From: Geomobilibacter sp964432205
Lineage (GTDB): Bacteria; Desulfobacterota; Desulfuromonadia; Geobacterales; DSM-12255
Direction of reading: 5' to 3'
Assembly (NCBI GenBank): GCA_964432205.1
Contig: CAYSMK010000004.1
Coordinates: 62,001-126,000, forward strand
DNA: 64,000 nt
In this document: positions 8,958 through 17,385 of the stretch, in pieces
Numbering within the stretch: the first letter of the stretch is position 1
How the letters are laid out: every line of letters begins with the position of its first letter
Program-made: the position numbers and the translations under genes
The notes under the pieces: model-generated
Told to the model about the DNA's origin: nothing
Databases searched by the model: none
Seen by the model: the letters and a program-made list of their open reading frames with translations, nothing else

Positions 8958-8986
8958 AAAATACTACAGGATAGAATCGGTGTCAA
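8958..8986 (-). promoter_or_regulatory. Sigma-70-type promoter of the ilvD operon
   Basis: On the minus strand a perfect TTGACA (8981-8986) is followed after 17 nt by TATTTT (8958-8963), about 60 nt before ilvD. No leader-peptide attenuator was seen. Confidence 0.65.
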
Positions 8987-9070
8987 CCGCAATGAAAATG
9001 GCCTTATAACCATGTTTCGGGGGGTCAAAATTCAGTTTCGCGACGGTGTCCGGCGGCACAACCGAAGGAA

Positions 9071-9757
9071 TCAGGAGGCGGCCAATCGGGACACTTCGGC
9101 CTCGGAAAGACGGTGGTAGACGGGATTGAGGAGGGGGAGCGGCGGAATGTCGCCATGGGCAAAGGCAGCAAGGGCGAGTTGGGCCCCGGCAGCAGCACGG
9201 GGGACGTTCGCCGACTCCGGCGCGAATATCGCGAGATCGCCCAGTCGCTCCGCGATGAGCTCCCGGTAACGCACGGCCCCGTCGCCCACAAAGATGGTCG
9301 GCTCGCAGATCCCGTCTACCAACTCGGCGGGCGGTACTGCCCGGACAGCCACCAGCGGTTCCGGCAGCTCGCGGCAGCGGTAGATACCGGCGTACACCTC
9401 ACCCTTGCGGGCGTCAAACAGTGCACAGACCGGATGGGCCGCCCACGGCAGATTCTGGGCGAGCATGGCCAGGGAAGAAAAGCCGACCGCCGGCTTGCCG
9501 GCCGCAAGCGCCAGCCCCTTGACCGTTGCCAGTCCGACCCGGATACCGGTGAACGAACCGGGGCCAAGCGCCACGCCGAACCCGTCCAGTCCGGCAATTG
9601 CCACCCCTGCGTCGGCCAGGAGCTCCCGAATGGCCGGCACGAGCCGTGCCGCCGCCTTCTTGCCGGGTGAAAACAGGTACTCGGCAACGAGCCGGGGACC
9701 GTCGCTCAGGGCGATGCTGCAGACATTGGTGGAGGTGTCAACGGTGAGAAGTTTCAT
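9071..9757 (-). CDS. tsaB: tRNA threonylcarbamoyladenosine biosynthesis protein TsaB
   Basis: This protein of about 228 residues has an ASKHA/YeaZ fold. The N-terminus MKLLTVDTSTNVCSIALSDG and the later GVALGPGSFTGIRVGLATVKGLA are diagnostic. TsaB dimerises with TsaD for t6A37 tRNA modification. The ATG at 9757 starts the conserved N-terminus; the open frame upstream is repeat DNA. It is the last gene after rseP on this strand. Confidence 0.92.
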   Translation of the reverse strand: MKLLTVDTSTNVCSIALSDGPRLVAEYLFSPGKKAAARLVPAIRELLADAGVAIAGLDGFGVALGPGSFTGIRVGLATVKGLALAAGKPAVGFSSLAMLAQNLPWAAHPVCALFDARKGEVYAGIYRCRELPEPLVAVRAVPPAELVDGICEPTIFVGDGAVRYRELIAERLGDLAIFAPESANVPRAAAGAQLALAAFAHGDIPPLPLLNPVYHRLSEAEVSRLAAS

Positions 9758-9759
9758 AA

Positions 9760-9831
9760 CGGGCTCGGGGCTCGGGGTTCGGGGTTCGGGGTTGACCTCG
9801 CTCCCCGTTCCTCGTGCCTCGTGCCTGCTCT
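9760..9831. repeat. Heptamer-periodic repeat, rseP-tsaB gap
   Basis: GGGGCTC/GGGGTTC heptamers (about four to five copies) face a second arm with CCTCGTG heptamers. It fills the whole gap between rseP and tsaB. Confidence 0.75.
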
Positions 9832-10899
9832 TCATCCCTGATTGACGAAGTAACGGACGATATCGTTGTAGAAAGCGAGGGCCATCAGACCGAGGAGGAG
9901 CGCAAGGCCGATCTGCTGGGCTATCTCCCGCGTCTTCATGCTGACCGGCTTGCGCAGGATCAGCTCGACGACGTAGAAAAAGAGGTGGCCGCCGTCAAGG
10001 ATCGGCACCGGCAAGAGGTTGAGAATCCCCAGGTTGACCGAGAGCAGGGCCATGAAGGCGATGAAACTGACCGCTCCGGCCGTGGCCTGCTGGCCGGCCA
10101 TCTTGGCGATCATGATCGGCCCCCCCACCGTGTCGAGGGGGATGGCCCGTTCCACCAGTTTGACAATGGAGAGAACGGTGAGCTTGATGACGCTCCCGGT
10201 CTGGACCGTTCCCTTGACCAGGGCCTCGCCGGGGCCGAACCGGTCGACCACGGTCTCGCCGGCAGACACCACGCCGATGACCGGCGTCGTAACGGACTCG
10301 CCGAAGAGGTTCTTGCCGCTCCTGGTCTCCGGCGTAATCAGGAACGAGAGCTCCCGGGCTCCGCGCCGCACCCGTACCTCAACGGCCTGCCCCTTGCCCG
10401 CGGAGATCTCCTTGGCCACATCCTCCCACCTGGTGACCGTCGTGCCATTGATGGCGGTAATCAGGTCGCTGGCCATCATGCCGGCCCTAGCCGCCGGCTT
10501 GTCCTTGAGCACCTCGCCGACACGGGCCGTCACTGCCGGTACGCCGACCATATAGACGACGACGAAGGCAAGCCAGGCAAAGAGGAGGTTGAAGACCGGC
10601 CCGGCCGCAACGATGACGATCCGTTGCAGAGGGGGCTTGGCCTGGAAAGAACGGCTCAGTTCCTCCGGGGAGAGTTCCGCATCGGGCGCCTCGCCCACCA
10701 TCTTTACATACCCCCCCAACGGAAAGGCGGAAACGAGATATTCGGTCTCGCCGCGGCGGAAACCGACCAGCTTGGGGCCGAAACCGAGGGAAAACTTCTC
10801 GACCCCCACGCCGAACAGCTTGGCAAAGATAAAGTGCCCCAGTTCGTGCACGAAGATGAGTACACCGAGAACGACGATTGCCGAAAGAACACTGATCAT
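9832..10899 (-). CDS. rseP: RIP site-2 zinc metalloprotease
   Basis: This 355-residue inner-membrane protease performs regulated intramembrane proteolysis. The zinc motif HELGH is at residues 18-22 in the first membrane segment, a PDZ domain lies around residues 115-190, and the second catalytic motif NLLPVPILDGGH is near residue 300. Members usually cleave anti-sigma factors or clear signal peptides; no anti-sigma gene is nearby, so the substrate is unknown. The dxr-rseP neighbourhood is widely conserved in bacteria. Confidence 0.95.
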   Translation of the reverse strand: MISVLSAIVVLGVLIFVHELGHFIFAKLFGVGVEKFSLGFGPKLVGFRRGETEYLVSAFPLGGYVKMVGEAPDAELSPEELSRSFQAKPPLQRIVIVAAGPVFNLLFAWLAFVVVYMVGVPAVTARVGEVLKDKPAARAGMMASDLITAINGTTVTRWEDVAKEISAGKGQAVEVRVRRGARELSFLITPETRSGKNLFGESVTTPVIGVVSAGETVVDRFGPGEALVKGTVQTGSVIKLTVLSIVKLVERAIPLDTVGGPIMIAKMAGQQATAGAVSFIAFMALLSVNLGILNLLPVPILDGGHLFFYVVELILRKPVSMKTREIAQQIGLALLLGLMALAFYNDIVRYFVNQG

Positions 10900-10914
10900 T
10901 CAAAACCCCTGTAA

Positions 10915-11003
10915 AATGGGGAATGGGGACTGGGAAGTTCCAATCGAAAAGGCACCACTACCGCCCCTCTACTCCCGACTCCCGACTCCCGACTCCCGAC
11001 TGC
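10915..11003. repeat. Heptamer-periodic facing repeat, dxr-rseP gap
   Basis: The right arm has four copies of CCCGACT followed by variants. The left arm has GGGGAAT/GGGGACT units. The arms are roughly complementary and about 45 nt apart, and the dxr stop codon lies at the repeat edge. Confidence 0.75.
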
Positions 11004-12164
11004 CTACTCCCCGGTCCCCAAAAACTCCCTGGTCTTTTCCCTGCTCCACCGGTCAACGGCCAGCACCTCGTCAAAGGAGCCGACACGGTGGGACTGGTGG
11101 GCATTCATCGTCCGCTCGATCACGTCGGCAATGGCCAGGAAGGGAATCCTTCCCCCGAGGAACGCCTCAACGGCGATCTCATTGGCAGCGTTCATGACCG
11201 CCGGCATGCTTTCCCCCGCCGCCATGGCGTCATAGGCAAGCTGCAGGCAACGGAACTTCTCCAGATCCGGCTTGAAAAAGGTGAGCCCGGAGAACGCCGT
11301 CAGGTCGAGGGGTTTGACCCCGGTGGCGACCCGCTCCGGATAGGAGAGGGCATAGGCGATGGGCCCCTTCATGTCCGGCGTTCCCAACTGGGCGATGACA
11401 CAGCCGTCAATGTACTCGACCATGGAGTGGATGATACTTTGCGGGTGAATGTTCACGTCGATCTTGCCGGGCAGCACATCGAACAGCCAGCGGGCCTCGA
11501 TCACCTCCAGCCCCTTGTTCATCATGGTGGCCGAATCGATGGTGATCTTCTTCCCCATGCTCCAGTTGGGGTGATTGAGGGCGTCGCTGACCGTAACCTC
11601 GGACAGTTTGGCCAGAGGACTGTTCAGGAACGGCCCCCCTGACGCGGTCAGGATGATCTTCTCGATATCCTCGCTCCGGTGCCCTTCGATGGACTGGAAT
11701 ACCGCGCTGTGCTCGCTGTCCACCGGATAGAGCTTGACGCCGGCATCCTCGACCGCCTGCATGATCAGGTGGCCGGCAGTCACCAGGGTTTCCTTATTGG
11801 CCAGGGCGATATCCTTGCCGGCCTTGATGGCGGCAGCGGTCGGCACCAGGCCGGCAGCACCCACAATGGCAGCCACCACCATGTCGGCTTCGGCTACCGT
11901 GGCCGCGGCGATCATCCCCTCGACGCCGGCCATGATCTCGGGCCGGTTCGTTGCCGGCAGCAGCCCCTTCAGTTCGTCGGCCAAACGGTCGTTCAGCACC
12001 GCCACCAGACGCGGAGAGAACGCCTCGATCTGACGCTTCAGGAGATCGAGATTGGAGCCGGCGGTAAGGGCCTCGACGGAAAATTTGTCCCGATGGGCGG
12101 CAACCAGCTCCAGGGTGCTGACACCGATGGAACCGGTCGAGCCGAGTATGGATAGTCGCTTCAT
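11004..12164 (-). CDS. dxr: 1-deoxy-D-xylulose 5-phosphate reductoisomerase
   Basis: This NADPH enzyme (386 residues) catalyses the first committed step of the MEP isoprenoid pathway. The nucleotide site LGSTGSIGVSTLEL is at the N-terminus. The metal and substrate residues lie in PVDSEHSAVFQ and TASGGPF, with the typical NHPNWSMGKKITIDSATMMNKGLE motif. It is in a block with uppS, cdsA and rseP, the standard order. Confidence 0.97.
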   Translation of the reverse strand: MKRLSILGSTGSIGVSTLELVAAHRDKFSVEALTAGSNLDLLKRQIEAFSPRLVAVLNDRLADELKGLLPATNRPEIMAGVEGMIAAATVAEADMVVAAIVGAAGLVPTAAAIKAGKDIALANKETLVTAGHLIMQAVEDAGVKLYPVDSEHSAVFQSIEGHRSEDIEKIILTASGGPFLNSPLAKLSEVTVSDALNHPNWSMGKKITIDSATMMNKGLEVIEARWLFDVLPGKIDVNIHPQSIIHSMVEYIDGCVIAQLGTPDMKGPIAYALSYPERVATGVKPLDLTAFSGLTFFKPDLEKFRCLQLAYDAMAAGESMPAVMNAANEIAVEAFLGGRIPFLAIADVIERTMNAHQSHRVGSFDEVLAVDRWSREKTREFLGTGE

Positions 12165-12192
12165 AGCTGTGTCCTTGTTTGTCTACGATCTC

Positions 12193-12981
12193 TCAAAACA
12201 GATAATGGGCATACCACCAGGCAGCCGGCGCGGCAAAGAGGATGCTGTCCAGCCGATCCAGGATGCCGCCGTGGCCCGGAATGATGGTGCCGGAGTCTTT
12301 CACGCCACAGCTCCGCTTGAGCAGCGATTCGAACAGGTCCCCCAGCTGCCCCAGCGGGCCGAGGAGCAGCGCCGTGCCGCAGCAGTCGACAATGGTCAGC
12401 TCCGGGAAAAAGGTCCGGCTGGCGATCAGGGCTCCGACCAGACTGCCGGCCAAGCCGCCGATGGAACCCTCGACACTCTTGTTAGGGCTGACCACCGGGT
12501 AGAGCTTGCGGCGTCCGAGCGTGCTCCCCACGTAGTACGCCCCGGTATCGCCGCACATGACAATGACCAGGAGCAGAAAGATCCAGGCGACACCGTGGGG
12601 CTCGTTACGCAGCAGGATCATCTGCCCCAGCAGGAGCGGGACATAGAGGAAGCCGAACAGGCGAAGCGACACCTCGCCGACCGCAGCGCGGATTTCGCCG
12701 ATCCTGAACAGGGCAACGAGACAGGAAAAGATGACCAGCCCCACACCGACTGGGAGGACGAGCGGCTGGAAAGCGGGAAGGAAGCAGATGGTGAACAGTC
12801 CGCCCACCAGGGCTGCCGGCAGGTTTTCTGCGCCGCGGTTTGGCAGGGACATCCGGAAGAATTCCTGGAGCCCCAATAGCGATAGGAGACCGATAAACGC
12901 CGCGAACAGACGTTGATCCGCCTTCAGAATGAAGAATATGAGAAGCGGCAGGGCAACGGCCGCCGTCAACAGACGCTTAAT
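12193..12981 (-). CDS. cdsA: Phosphatidate cytidylyltransferase, apparent ATT start
   Basis: This multi-pass membrane enzyme makes CDP-diacylglycerol, the substrate of PssA. The signature KDSGTIIPGHGGILDRLDS is near the C-terminus, and VSPNKSVEGSIGG and MCGDTGAYYVG are also typical. The best AGGAGA ribosome binding site is six nt before ATT AAG CGT CTG TTG at 12981. Starting there gives MKRLLTAAVALP, the usual N-terminus. No ATG or GTG is available; the only alternative is a TTG at 12969, 18 nt from the binding site. The length would be 262 residues. Confidence 0.93.
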   Translation of the reverse strand: MKRLLTAAVALPLLIFFILKADQRLFAAFIGLLSLLGLQEFFRMSLPNRGAENLPAALVGGLFTICFLPAFQPLVLPVGVGLVIFSCLVALFRIGEIRAAVGEVSLRLFGFLYVPLLLGQMILLRNEPHGVAWIFLLLVIVMCGDTGAYYVGSTLGRRKLYPVVSPNKSVEGSIGGLAGSLVGALIASRTFFPELTIVDCCGTALLLGPLGQLGDLFESLLKRSCGVKDSGTIIPGHGGILDRLDSILFAAPAAWWYAHYLF

Positions 12982-13003
12982 GGTTGTCTCCTGTATGAGA
13001 AAC

Positions 13004-13107
13004 GCTCAGGGCTCGGGGCTCGGGGCAAAACCTTCCCCCCCTACACTCATACCCTCAGCCTTTGTCTTCGGCCTTTGCTTTTGCCCTGAACCCCGAGCCC
13101 CGAGCCC
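13004..13107. repeat. Heptamer-periodic facing repeat, uppS-cdsA gap
   Basis: The left arm GCTCAGG GCTCGGG GCTCGGG faces the right arm CCCCGAG CCCCGAG CCCTCAG, about 60 nt away. The arms are close to perfect inverted copies. The uppS stop codon is formed inside the right arm. Confidence 0.8.
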
Positions 13108-13851
13108 TCAGCCCTCTCGGAGTTGGTCGCTGGTCAGGCCGAAACGCCGCTCCCTCTGCCGGAAGTCGTTAAACGCCTTGTGCAGTTCCTGGACGGTAAA
13201 GTCGGGCCAGTTGACCTCAGTGAAGTACAGTTCGGTGTAGGCCATCTGCCACAGCAGGAAGTTGCTGACCCTGGTTTCGCCGCTGGTCCTGACAAGCAGG
13301 TCCGGATCAGGCATGTCCGCCGTATAAAGATGTCTGGCCAGATCCTTTTCCGTCACCGCATCCGCAGCGATCCTGCCGGCTGCGATATCCGCCGCGACAC
13401 TACGGCACGCCCGGACGATCTCCTGACGGGCGCCATAGGAAAGGGCCAGGGTAAGGGTCATGCCGGTATTGCCGCTCGTTACGGCAATGGCATCGCTGAC
13501 GACCTGGCGCACATCGGGTGGCAACTCCTCACGGGCACCAATGACGTTGAAGCGGATGTTGTTCTGCTGCATCCGCGGCACTTCCATCCTGATGTACTTC
13601 TTGAGAAGTGCCATCAGGGCATGGACCTCGGTTTTGGGCCGGGACCAGTTTTCCGCGGAAAAGGCATAGAGCGTGAGATAGCCGATACCGAGCCGGGAGC
13701 ACTCCTCCACGATCACGCGAACCGTCTCCACCCCCTTGCGGTGACCGACGATCCGGCGCAGCATCCGGGCTTTGGCCCAGCGGCCGTTGCCGTCCATGAT
13801 CACTGCCACATGCCTGGGAAGCTTGTCAGCCTTTAACATTACCACCGCCAT
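13108..13851 (-). CDS. uppS: Isoprenyl (undecaprenyl) diphosphate synthase, cis type
   Basis: This cis-prenyltransferase makes the C55 carrier lipid for peptidoglycan and O-antigen. It has about 247 residues. HVAVIMDGNGRWAKARM contains the catalytic Asp and substrate-binding residues, GHRKGVETVR follows, and RTSGETRVSNFLLWQMAYTELYF is the C-terminal signature. A second ATG four codons in (MLKADKLPRH) is also a plausible start. It opens the uppS-cdsA-dxr-rseP-tsaB block just after the frr terminator. Confidence 0.96.
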   Translation of the reverse strand: MAVVMLKADKLPRHVAVIMDGNGRWAKARMLRRIVGHRKGVETVRVIVEECSRLGIGYLTLYAFSAENWSRPKTEVHALMALLKKYIRMEVPRMQQNNIRFNVIGAREELPPDVRQVVSDAIAVTSGNTGMTLTLALSYGARQEIVRACRSVAADIAAGRIAADAVTEKDLARHLYTADMPDPDLLVRTSGETRVSNFLLWQMAYTELYFTEVNWPDFTVQELHKAFNDFRQRERRFGLTSDQLREG

Positions 13852-13882
13852 CTCTCGTGCCCATCAGAGGATACGCACAAAC

Positions 13883-13903
13883 AAAAAACCCCCATATCGG
13901 GGG
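13883..13903 (-). terminator. Rho-independent terminator after frr
   Basis: On the minus strand CCCCCGATATGGGGG is followed directly by TTTTTTG. It separates the rpsB-frr block from uppS. Confidence 0.85.
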
Positions 13904-13977
13904 AATGGCTCATATAATCACAACCAGGTTCCTGGCGCAAGGAAAAACCTGGGGAGTCCGAGCCGCCATGAGACGGC

Positions 13978-14535
13978 TTAGACTTCCAGCACCTCTTTTT
14001 CCTTGTGCAGAAAGACCTCTTCAACCCGGTGGACATGCTTGTCGGTTACGTCCTGAACCTCTTTCTCGGACCGCTTGAGCTCGTCTTCGGAGATCTTCTT
14101 GTCCTTTTCCAGTTTTTTCAGCTGATCGATGGCATCCCGCCGGATATTCCGAAGGGCCACCTTGGCATCTTCGGCAAACTTCTTCAGCTGCTTCACGGTC
14201 TCCTTGCGGCGCTCTTCGGTCAGCGGCGGGAGGTTGAGGCGGATCAGCTTGCCGTCGTTGGCCGGGGTCATGCCGAGGTTGGCGTTCATGATCGCCTTCT
14301 CGATGACCGGGATCATCTTGGTTTCCCACGGCTGCAGGGTGATGGTCCGTGGTTCGGGAACCGCCAGGGTTGCCACTGCGCTCAGCGGCGACGGCGTCCC
14401 GTAGTAATCGATCCTGATCTCCTCCAGGATACCGGTACTGGCCCGCCCGGTCCTCACCTTCTGATACTCGCGCCGGAGGGATTCGATCGTCTTGTCCATA
14501 TGGGCGGACATGTCCGCGATGACTGCCTTGCTCAC
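13978..14535 (-). CDS. frr: Ribosome recycling factor
   Basis: This is a 185-residue protein, the normal family length, which splits post-termination ribosomes with EF-G. The three-helix-bundle motifs REYQKVRTGRAST and VRVP-type segment AVPEPRTITLQPWE are present, as is the C-terminal coiled-coil arm rich in K and E. It lies one base downstream of pyrH, in the standard rpsB-tsf-pyrH-frr order. Confidence 0.97.
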   Translation of the reverse strand: MSKAVIADMSAHMDKTIESLRREYQKVRTGRASTGILEEIRIDYYGTPSPLSAVATLAVPEPRTITLQPWETKMIPVIEKAIMNANLGMTPANDGKLIRLNLPPLTEERRKETVKQLKKFAEDAKVALRNIRRDAIDQLKKLEKDKKISEDELKRSEKEVQDVTDKHVHRVEEVFLHKEKEVLEV

Positions 14536-14536
14536 G

Positions 14537-15256
14537 TCACTCTCCTTTCACGATGGTGCCAATCTCGTCGCCGAAGACCACCCGCTTGACGTTGCCGCCT
14601 GTCGTCACGTCAAACACAATGATCGGCAGGTTATTGTCCATGCAGAGGGAAACGGCCGTGGCGTCCATGACCTGCAACCCCTTGCTCAGAACGTCGATAT
14701 AGGTGAGGGAGCGGTACTTGACCGCCTGGCTGTCCTTTTTGGGGTCGGCGGAATAGACCCCATCCACCTTGGTCCCCTTCATGATGACGTCGGCCCCGAT
14801 CTCCATGGCCCGCAGGCTGGCGGCCGTGTCGGTGGTAAAATACGGATTGCCGGTGCCGGCACCGAAGATGACCACCCGCCCCTTTTCCAGATGCCGTACG
14901 GCCCGGCGCCGGATATACGGCTCGGCCACTTCCTGCATGGCAATGGCCGACTGGACCCGGGTATCCACTTCCAGGTGCTCCAGGGCATCCTGCATGGCCA
15001 GGGCATTGATCATGGTGGCGAGCATCCCCATGTAGTCGGCGCTGGCACGATCCATCCCCTTGGACGACGCAGCCAGCCCGCGGAAGATATTGCCGCCACC
15101 GATCACCAGTGCCAGTTCAACGCCGCACTGGACAACTTCCTTGATCTCGTTGGCGATGGAGGTGATGGTCACGGGATCGATGCCATACCCCTGCTCACCA
15201 CCGAGCATCTCCCCGGAGAGCTTCAACAGGACCCGCTTATATACCGGTGCAGCCAT
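14537..15256 (-). CDS. pyrH: UMP kinase
   Basis: This 239-residue amino-acid-kinase-fold enzyme phosphorylates UMP to UDP. The N-terminal KRVLLKLSGEML binds phosphate, and ALVIGGGNIFRG and the C-terminal DATAVSLCMDNNLPIIVFD are characteristic. The ATG at 15256 starts the conserved region; the open frame upstream runs through the tsf terminator and is excluded. Confidence 0.96.
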   Translation of the reverse strand: MAAPVYKRVLLKLSGEMLGGEQGYGIDPVTITSIANEIKEVVQCGVELALVIGGGNIFRGLAASSKGMDRASADYMGMLATMINALAMQDALEHLEVDTRVQSAIAMQEVAEPYIRRRAVRHLEKGRVVIFGAGTGNPYFTTDTAASLRAMEIGADVIMKGTKVDGVYSADPKKDSQAVKYRSLTYIDVLSKGLQVMDATAVSLCMDNNLPIIVFDVTTGGNVKRVVFGDEIGTIVKGE

Positions 15257-15314
15257 CCAATCCCCCGTTTTTTTGTTGGTGTGCCGCGCTGCCCATGACC
15301 GTAAGCACGGACAC

Positions 15315-15346
15315 AAAAAAGCCGACCCTCATCAGGCCGGCTCTTT
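15315..15346 (-). terminator. Terminator or attenuator between tsf and pyrH
   Basis: The minus strand reads AGCCGGCC, a short loop, then GGGTCGGCT followed by TTTTTT. It would stop or attenuate transcripts between tsf and pyrH, so pyrH-frr may be partly uncoupled from rpsB-tsf. Confidence 0.8.
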
Positions 15347-15352
15347 GTTTCG

Positions 15353-16003
15353 TTAAAGGCCTGCTGCTGCCGCGACTTCCGCGGCGAAGTCCGATTCCTT
15401 CTTGGCCAGCCCTTCACCCAGGACATACTTGGTAAAGCGCCGGATGGTGATGTTCTCGCCGATGCCGGAGATGGTTTCGTTCAGGTAGGTCTGGACCGTC
15501 TTGTCCGGGTCCTTCACATAGGGCTGCTCCAGCAGACAGATGTCGGCGTAGAACTTGTTGACCTGCCCCTCGATGATCTTTTCGATGATGTTCTCGGGCT
15601 TGCCGGTTTCACGGGCCTTGGCGCGGTAGATATCCTTCTCGCGCTCCACCACGTCGGCCGGCACCTCCTCGCGCCGCACGAACTGGGGACCAGCGGCGGC
15701 TATGTGCATGGCAACGTCCTTGACGAATGCCTGGAAGTTCTCGTTCTTGGCCACGAAATCGGTCTCGCAGTTGACCTCCACCAGCACGCCGATTTTGCCA
15801 CCGGCATGGATGTAGGAACCGACGATTCCTTCGCTGGCAACCCGCCCGGCCTTCTTGGAAGCGGCAGCCAGCCCCTTCTTGCGCAGGTAGTCGATTGCCT
15901 TTTCGTGGTCGCCATCGGTCTCGGTCAGGGCCTTCTTGCAATCCATCAGTCCGGCGCCCGTTGCTTTTCTCAGTTCATTTACCTGTGCAGCTGTGATACT
16001 CAC
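15353..16003 (-). CDS. tsf: Translation elongation factor Ts
   Basis: This is the nucleotide-exchange factor for EF-Tu. It has 216 residues, the short form. The N-terminal UBA-like domain VNELRKATGAGLMDCKKALTE and the EF-Ts signature VLVEVNCETDFVAKN are visible. It follows rpsB by 58 nt. Confidence 0.97.
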   Translation of the reverse strand: MSITAAQVNELRKATGAGLMDCKKALTETDGDHEKAIDYLRKKGLAAASKKAGRVASEGIVGSYIHAGGKIGVLVEVNCETDFVAKNENFQAFVKDVAMHIAAAGPQFVRREEVPADVVEREKDIYRAKARETGKPENIIEKIIEGQVNKFYADICLLEQPYVKDPDKTVQTYLNETISGIGENITIRRFTKYVLGEGLAKKESDFAAEVAAAAGL

Positions 16004-16061
16004 GGCATCCTCCCTATCTCAGGACAGCGCCACTGTGCGCTGTGCGTGTGTCGAATATCGA

Positions 16062-16826
16062 TTACTCGGCAGCCCCGGCCAGTTCACCGGCATCGGCGCC
16101 CTCTTCCACCACGGCCTCGTCGCCGGTCTGCAGGTACTGATCGCGGGCCTCACGCCCCTCGAGGATCGCGTCGGCCATCTTGCTGGAGAGCAGGCGAATG
16201 GCACGAATAGCGTCGTCGTTACCCGGGATGACGTAATCGATGTCGTCGGGGTTACAGTTGGTGTCGACGATGGCAACCACCGGGATACCGAGCTTCTTGG
16301 CCTCGCTGACGGCGATCTCCTCGTTGTTCGGGTCGACCACGAACAGGACGCCGGGGAGCTTGCCCATCCCCTTGATGCCGCCCAGGGTCTTCTCCAGCTT
16401 GATCCGGTCCTTCTCGAGCTGGAGCCGCTCCTTCTTCGGATAGGCTTCGATGGTGCCGTCGGTAAACATGGCGTCGAGCTTCTTCAGACGGTCGATGCTC
16501 TGCTTGACGGTGGCGAAGTTGGTCAGCATGCCGCCCAGCCAGCGCTGATTGACGTAATACATGCCACAGCGGCTCGCCTCTTCGGCCACGGCGTCCTGCC
16601 CCTGCTTCTTGGTGCCCACGAAGAGGAAGGTCTCGCCACTCCGAGCGGCCTCCACCACGTAGTTGTACGCATTCTTGAACATGCGTACGGTCTTCTGCAG
16701 GTCGATGATGTAGATGCCGTTGCGTGCCCCGAAGATGTACGGCTTCATCTTGGGGTTCCAGCGCTTGGTCTGGTGGCCGAAGTGTACACCGGCCTCCAGA
16801 AGTTCCTTCATGGTAATCGAGGACAT
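16062..16826 (-). CDS. rpsB: 30S ribosomal protein S2
   Basis: S2 is 254 residues here. The N-terminus MKELLEAGVHFGHQTKRWNPKM and PGVLFVVDPNNEEIAVSEA are typical. The ATG at 16826 has AAAGGAG eight nt upstream; the frame is open far upstream into the leader but has no family match there. The C-terminus is acidic and alanine-rich. It is the first gene of rpsB-tsf-pyrH-frr. Confidence 0.97.
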   Translation of the reverse strand: MSSITMKELLEAGVHFGHQTKRWNPKMKPYIFGARNGIYIIDLQKTVRMFKNAYNYVVEAARSGETFLFVGTKKQGQDAVAEEASRCGMYYVNQRWLGGMLTNFATVKQSIDRLKKLDAMFTDGTIEAYPKKERLQLEKDRIKLEKTLGGIKGMGKLPGVLFVVDPNNEEIAVSEAKKLGIPVVAIVDTNCNPDDIDYVIPGNDDAIRAIRLLSSKMADAILEGREARDQYLQTGDEAVVEEGADAGELAGAAE

Positions 16827-16933
16827 TGCTTTTCTCCTTTGGTTTTTCCTCCGCCCCCCGCTCCAGCCGCGGAACCCGACAATCCGGGCACCCCCGCGCA
16901 ACAAAGGGGACGTGTGAAATGAAATAGCGAGCT

Positions 16934-16962
16934 TGTATAGCATGACGGCCGATTGAAGGCAA
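16934..16962 (-). promoter_or_regulatory. Sigma-70 promoter of rpsB
   Basis: On the minus strand TTGCCT (16957-16962) is followed after exactly 17 nt by TATACA (16934-16939). A GC-rich leader of about 100 nt with possible stem-loops (about 16860-16900) precedes the rpsB ribosome binding site and could be the place where S2 autoregulates, but I could not match it to a known leader. Confidence 0.7.
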
Positions 16963-17326
16963 GATTTTTTCTGCGGGAGAAGGAGCCAAAGGGGGTGCCA
17001 AAATTTTTGCCCATGAGATTCTTCGCGTCGTTGTGAATTCGCTTGCACAGCAGCGTCGTTGCCCGATGCAGCTTCCTGCCAACGATAAAGCATTGACACA
17101 GTTCCGACGCCCCCTGGCTGGCCAATATTGCATTGCGTTAATCATCATCACACACACGACCTCTTGCCGATTCAGCCAGAGCCATTCCCGCTGCCCCGGC
17201 CAATCCACCTAAGTAGCAATTTTATCTACAATTATCTCCAGCCACCTTCGCCATACCAGTCCCACGGAAAAGAGCCCATTAAATCTCATTACTCCAACCC
17301 TCTCGGTGCCAGACCGGACAGGGAGA
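16963..17326. other. Gene-free divergent intergenic stretch
   Basis: This 364-nt region between the rpsB promoter and the sigma-54 promoter at 17327 is less GC-rich than its flanks. Upstream elements for an enhancer-binding protein would be expected here, but I did not find a convincing palindrome. Confidence 0.5.
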
Positions 17327-17342
17327 TGGCATAAGTTGTGCT
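17327..17342 (+). promoter_or_regulatory. Sigma-54 promoter of the Fap-like cassette
   Basis: TGGCATAAGTTGTGCT matches the consensus TGGCAYRNNNNTTGCW at all but one position, with GG and GC exactly 10 nt apart. It lies 43 nt before the first start codon of the cassette. RpoN itself is encoded at 38897-40336. Confidence 0.75.
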
Positions 17343-17385
17343 GTTTCTGTTGTATCGTTCCCGAGCAAAAGCGGAGGTAATCGTC

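Noticed and set aside
15257..15316. Upstream start for pyrH at 15316
   Set aside because: It would include tsf-terminator DNA; the family N-terminus begins at 15256.
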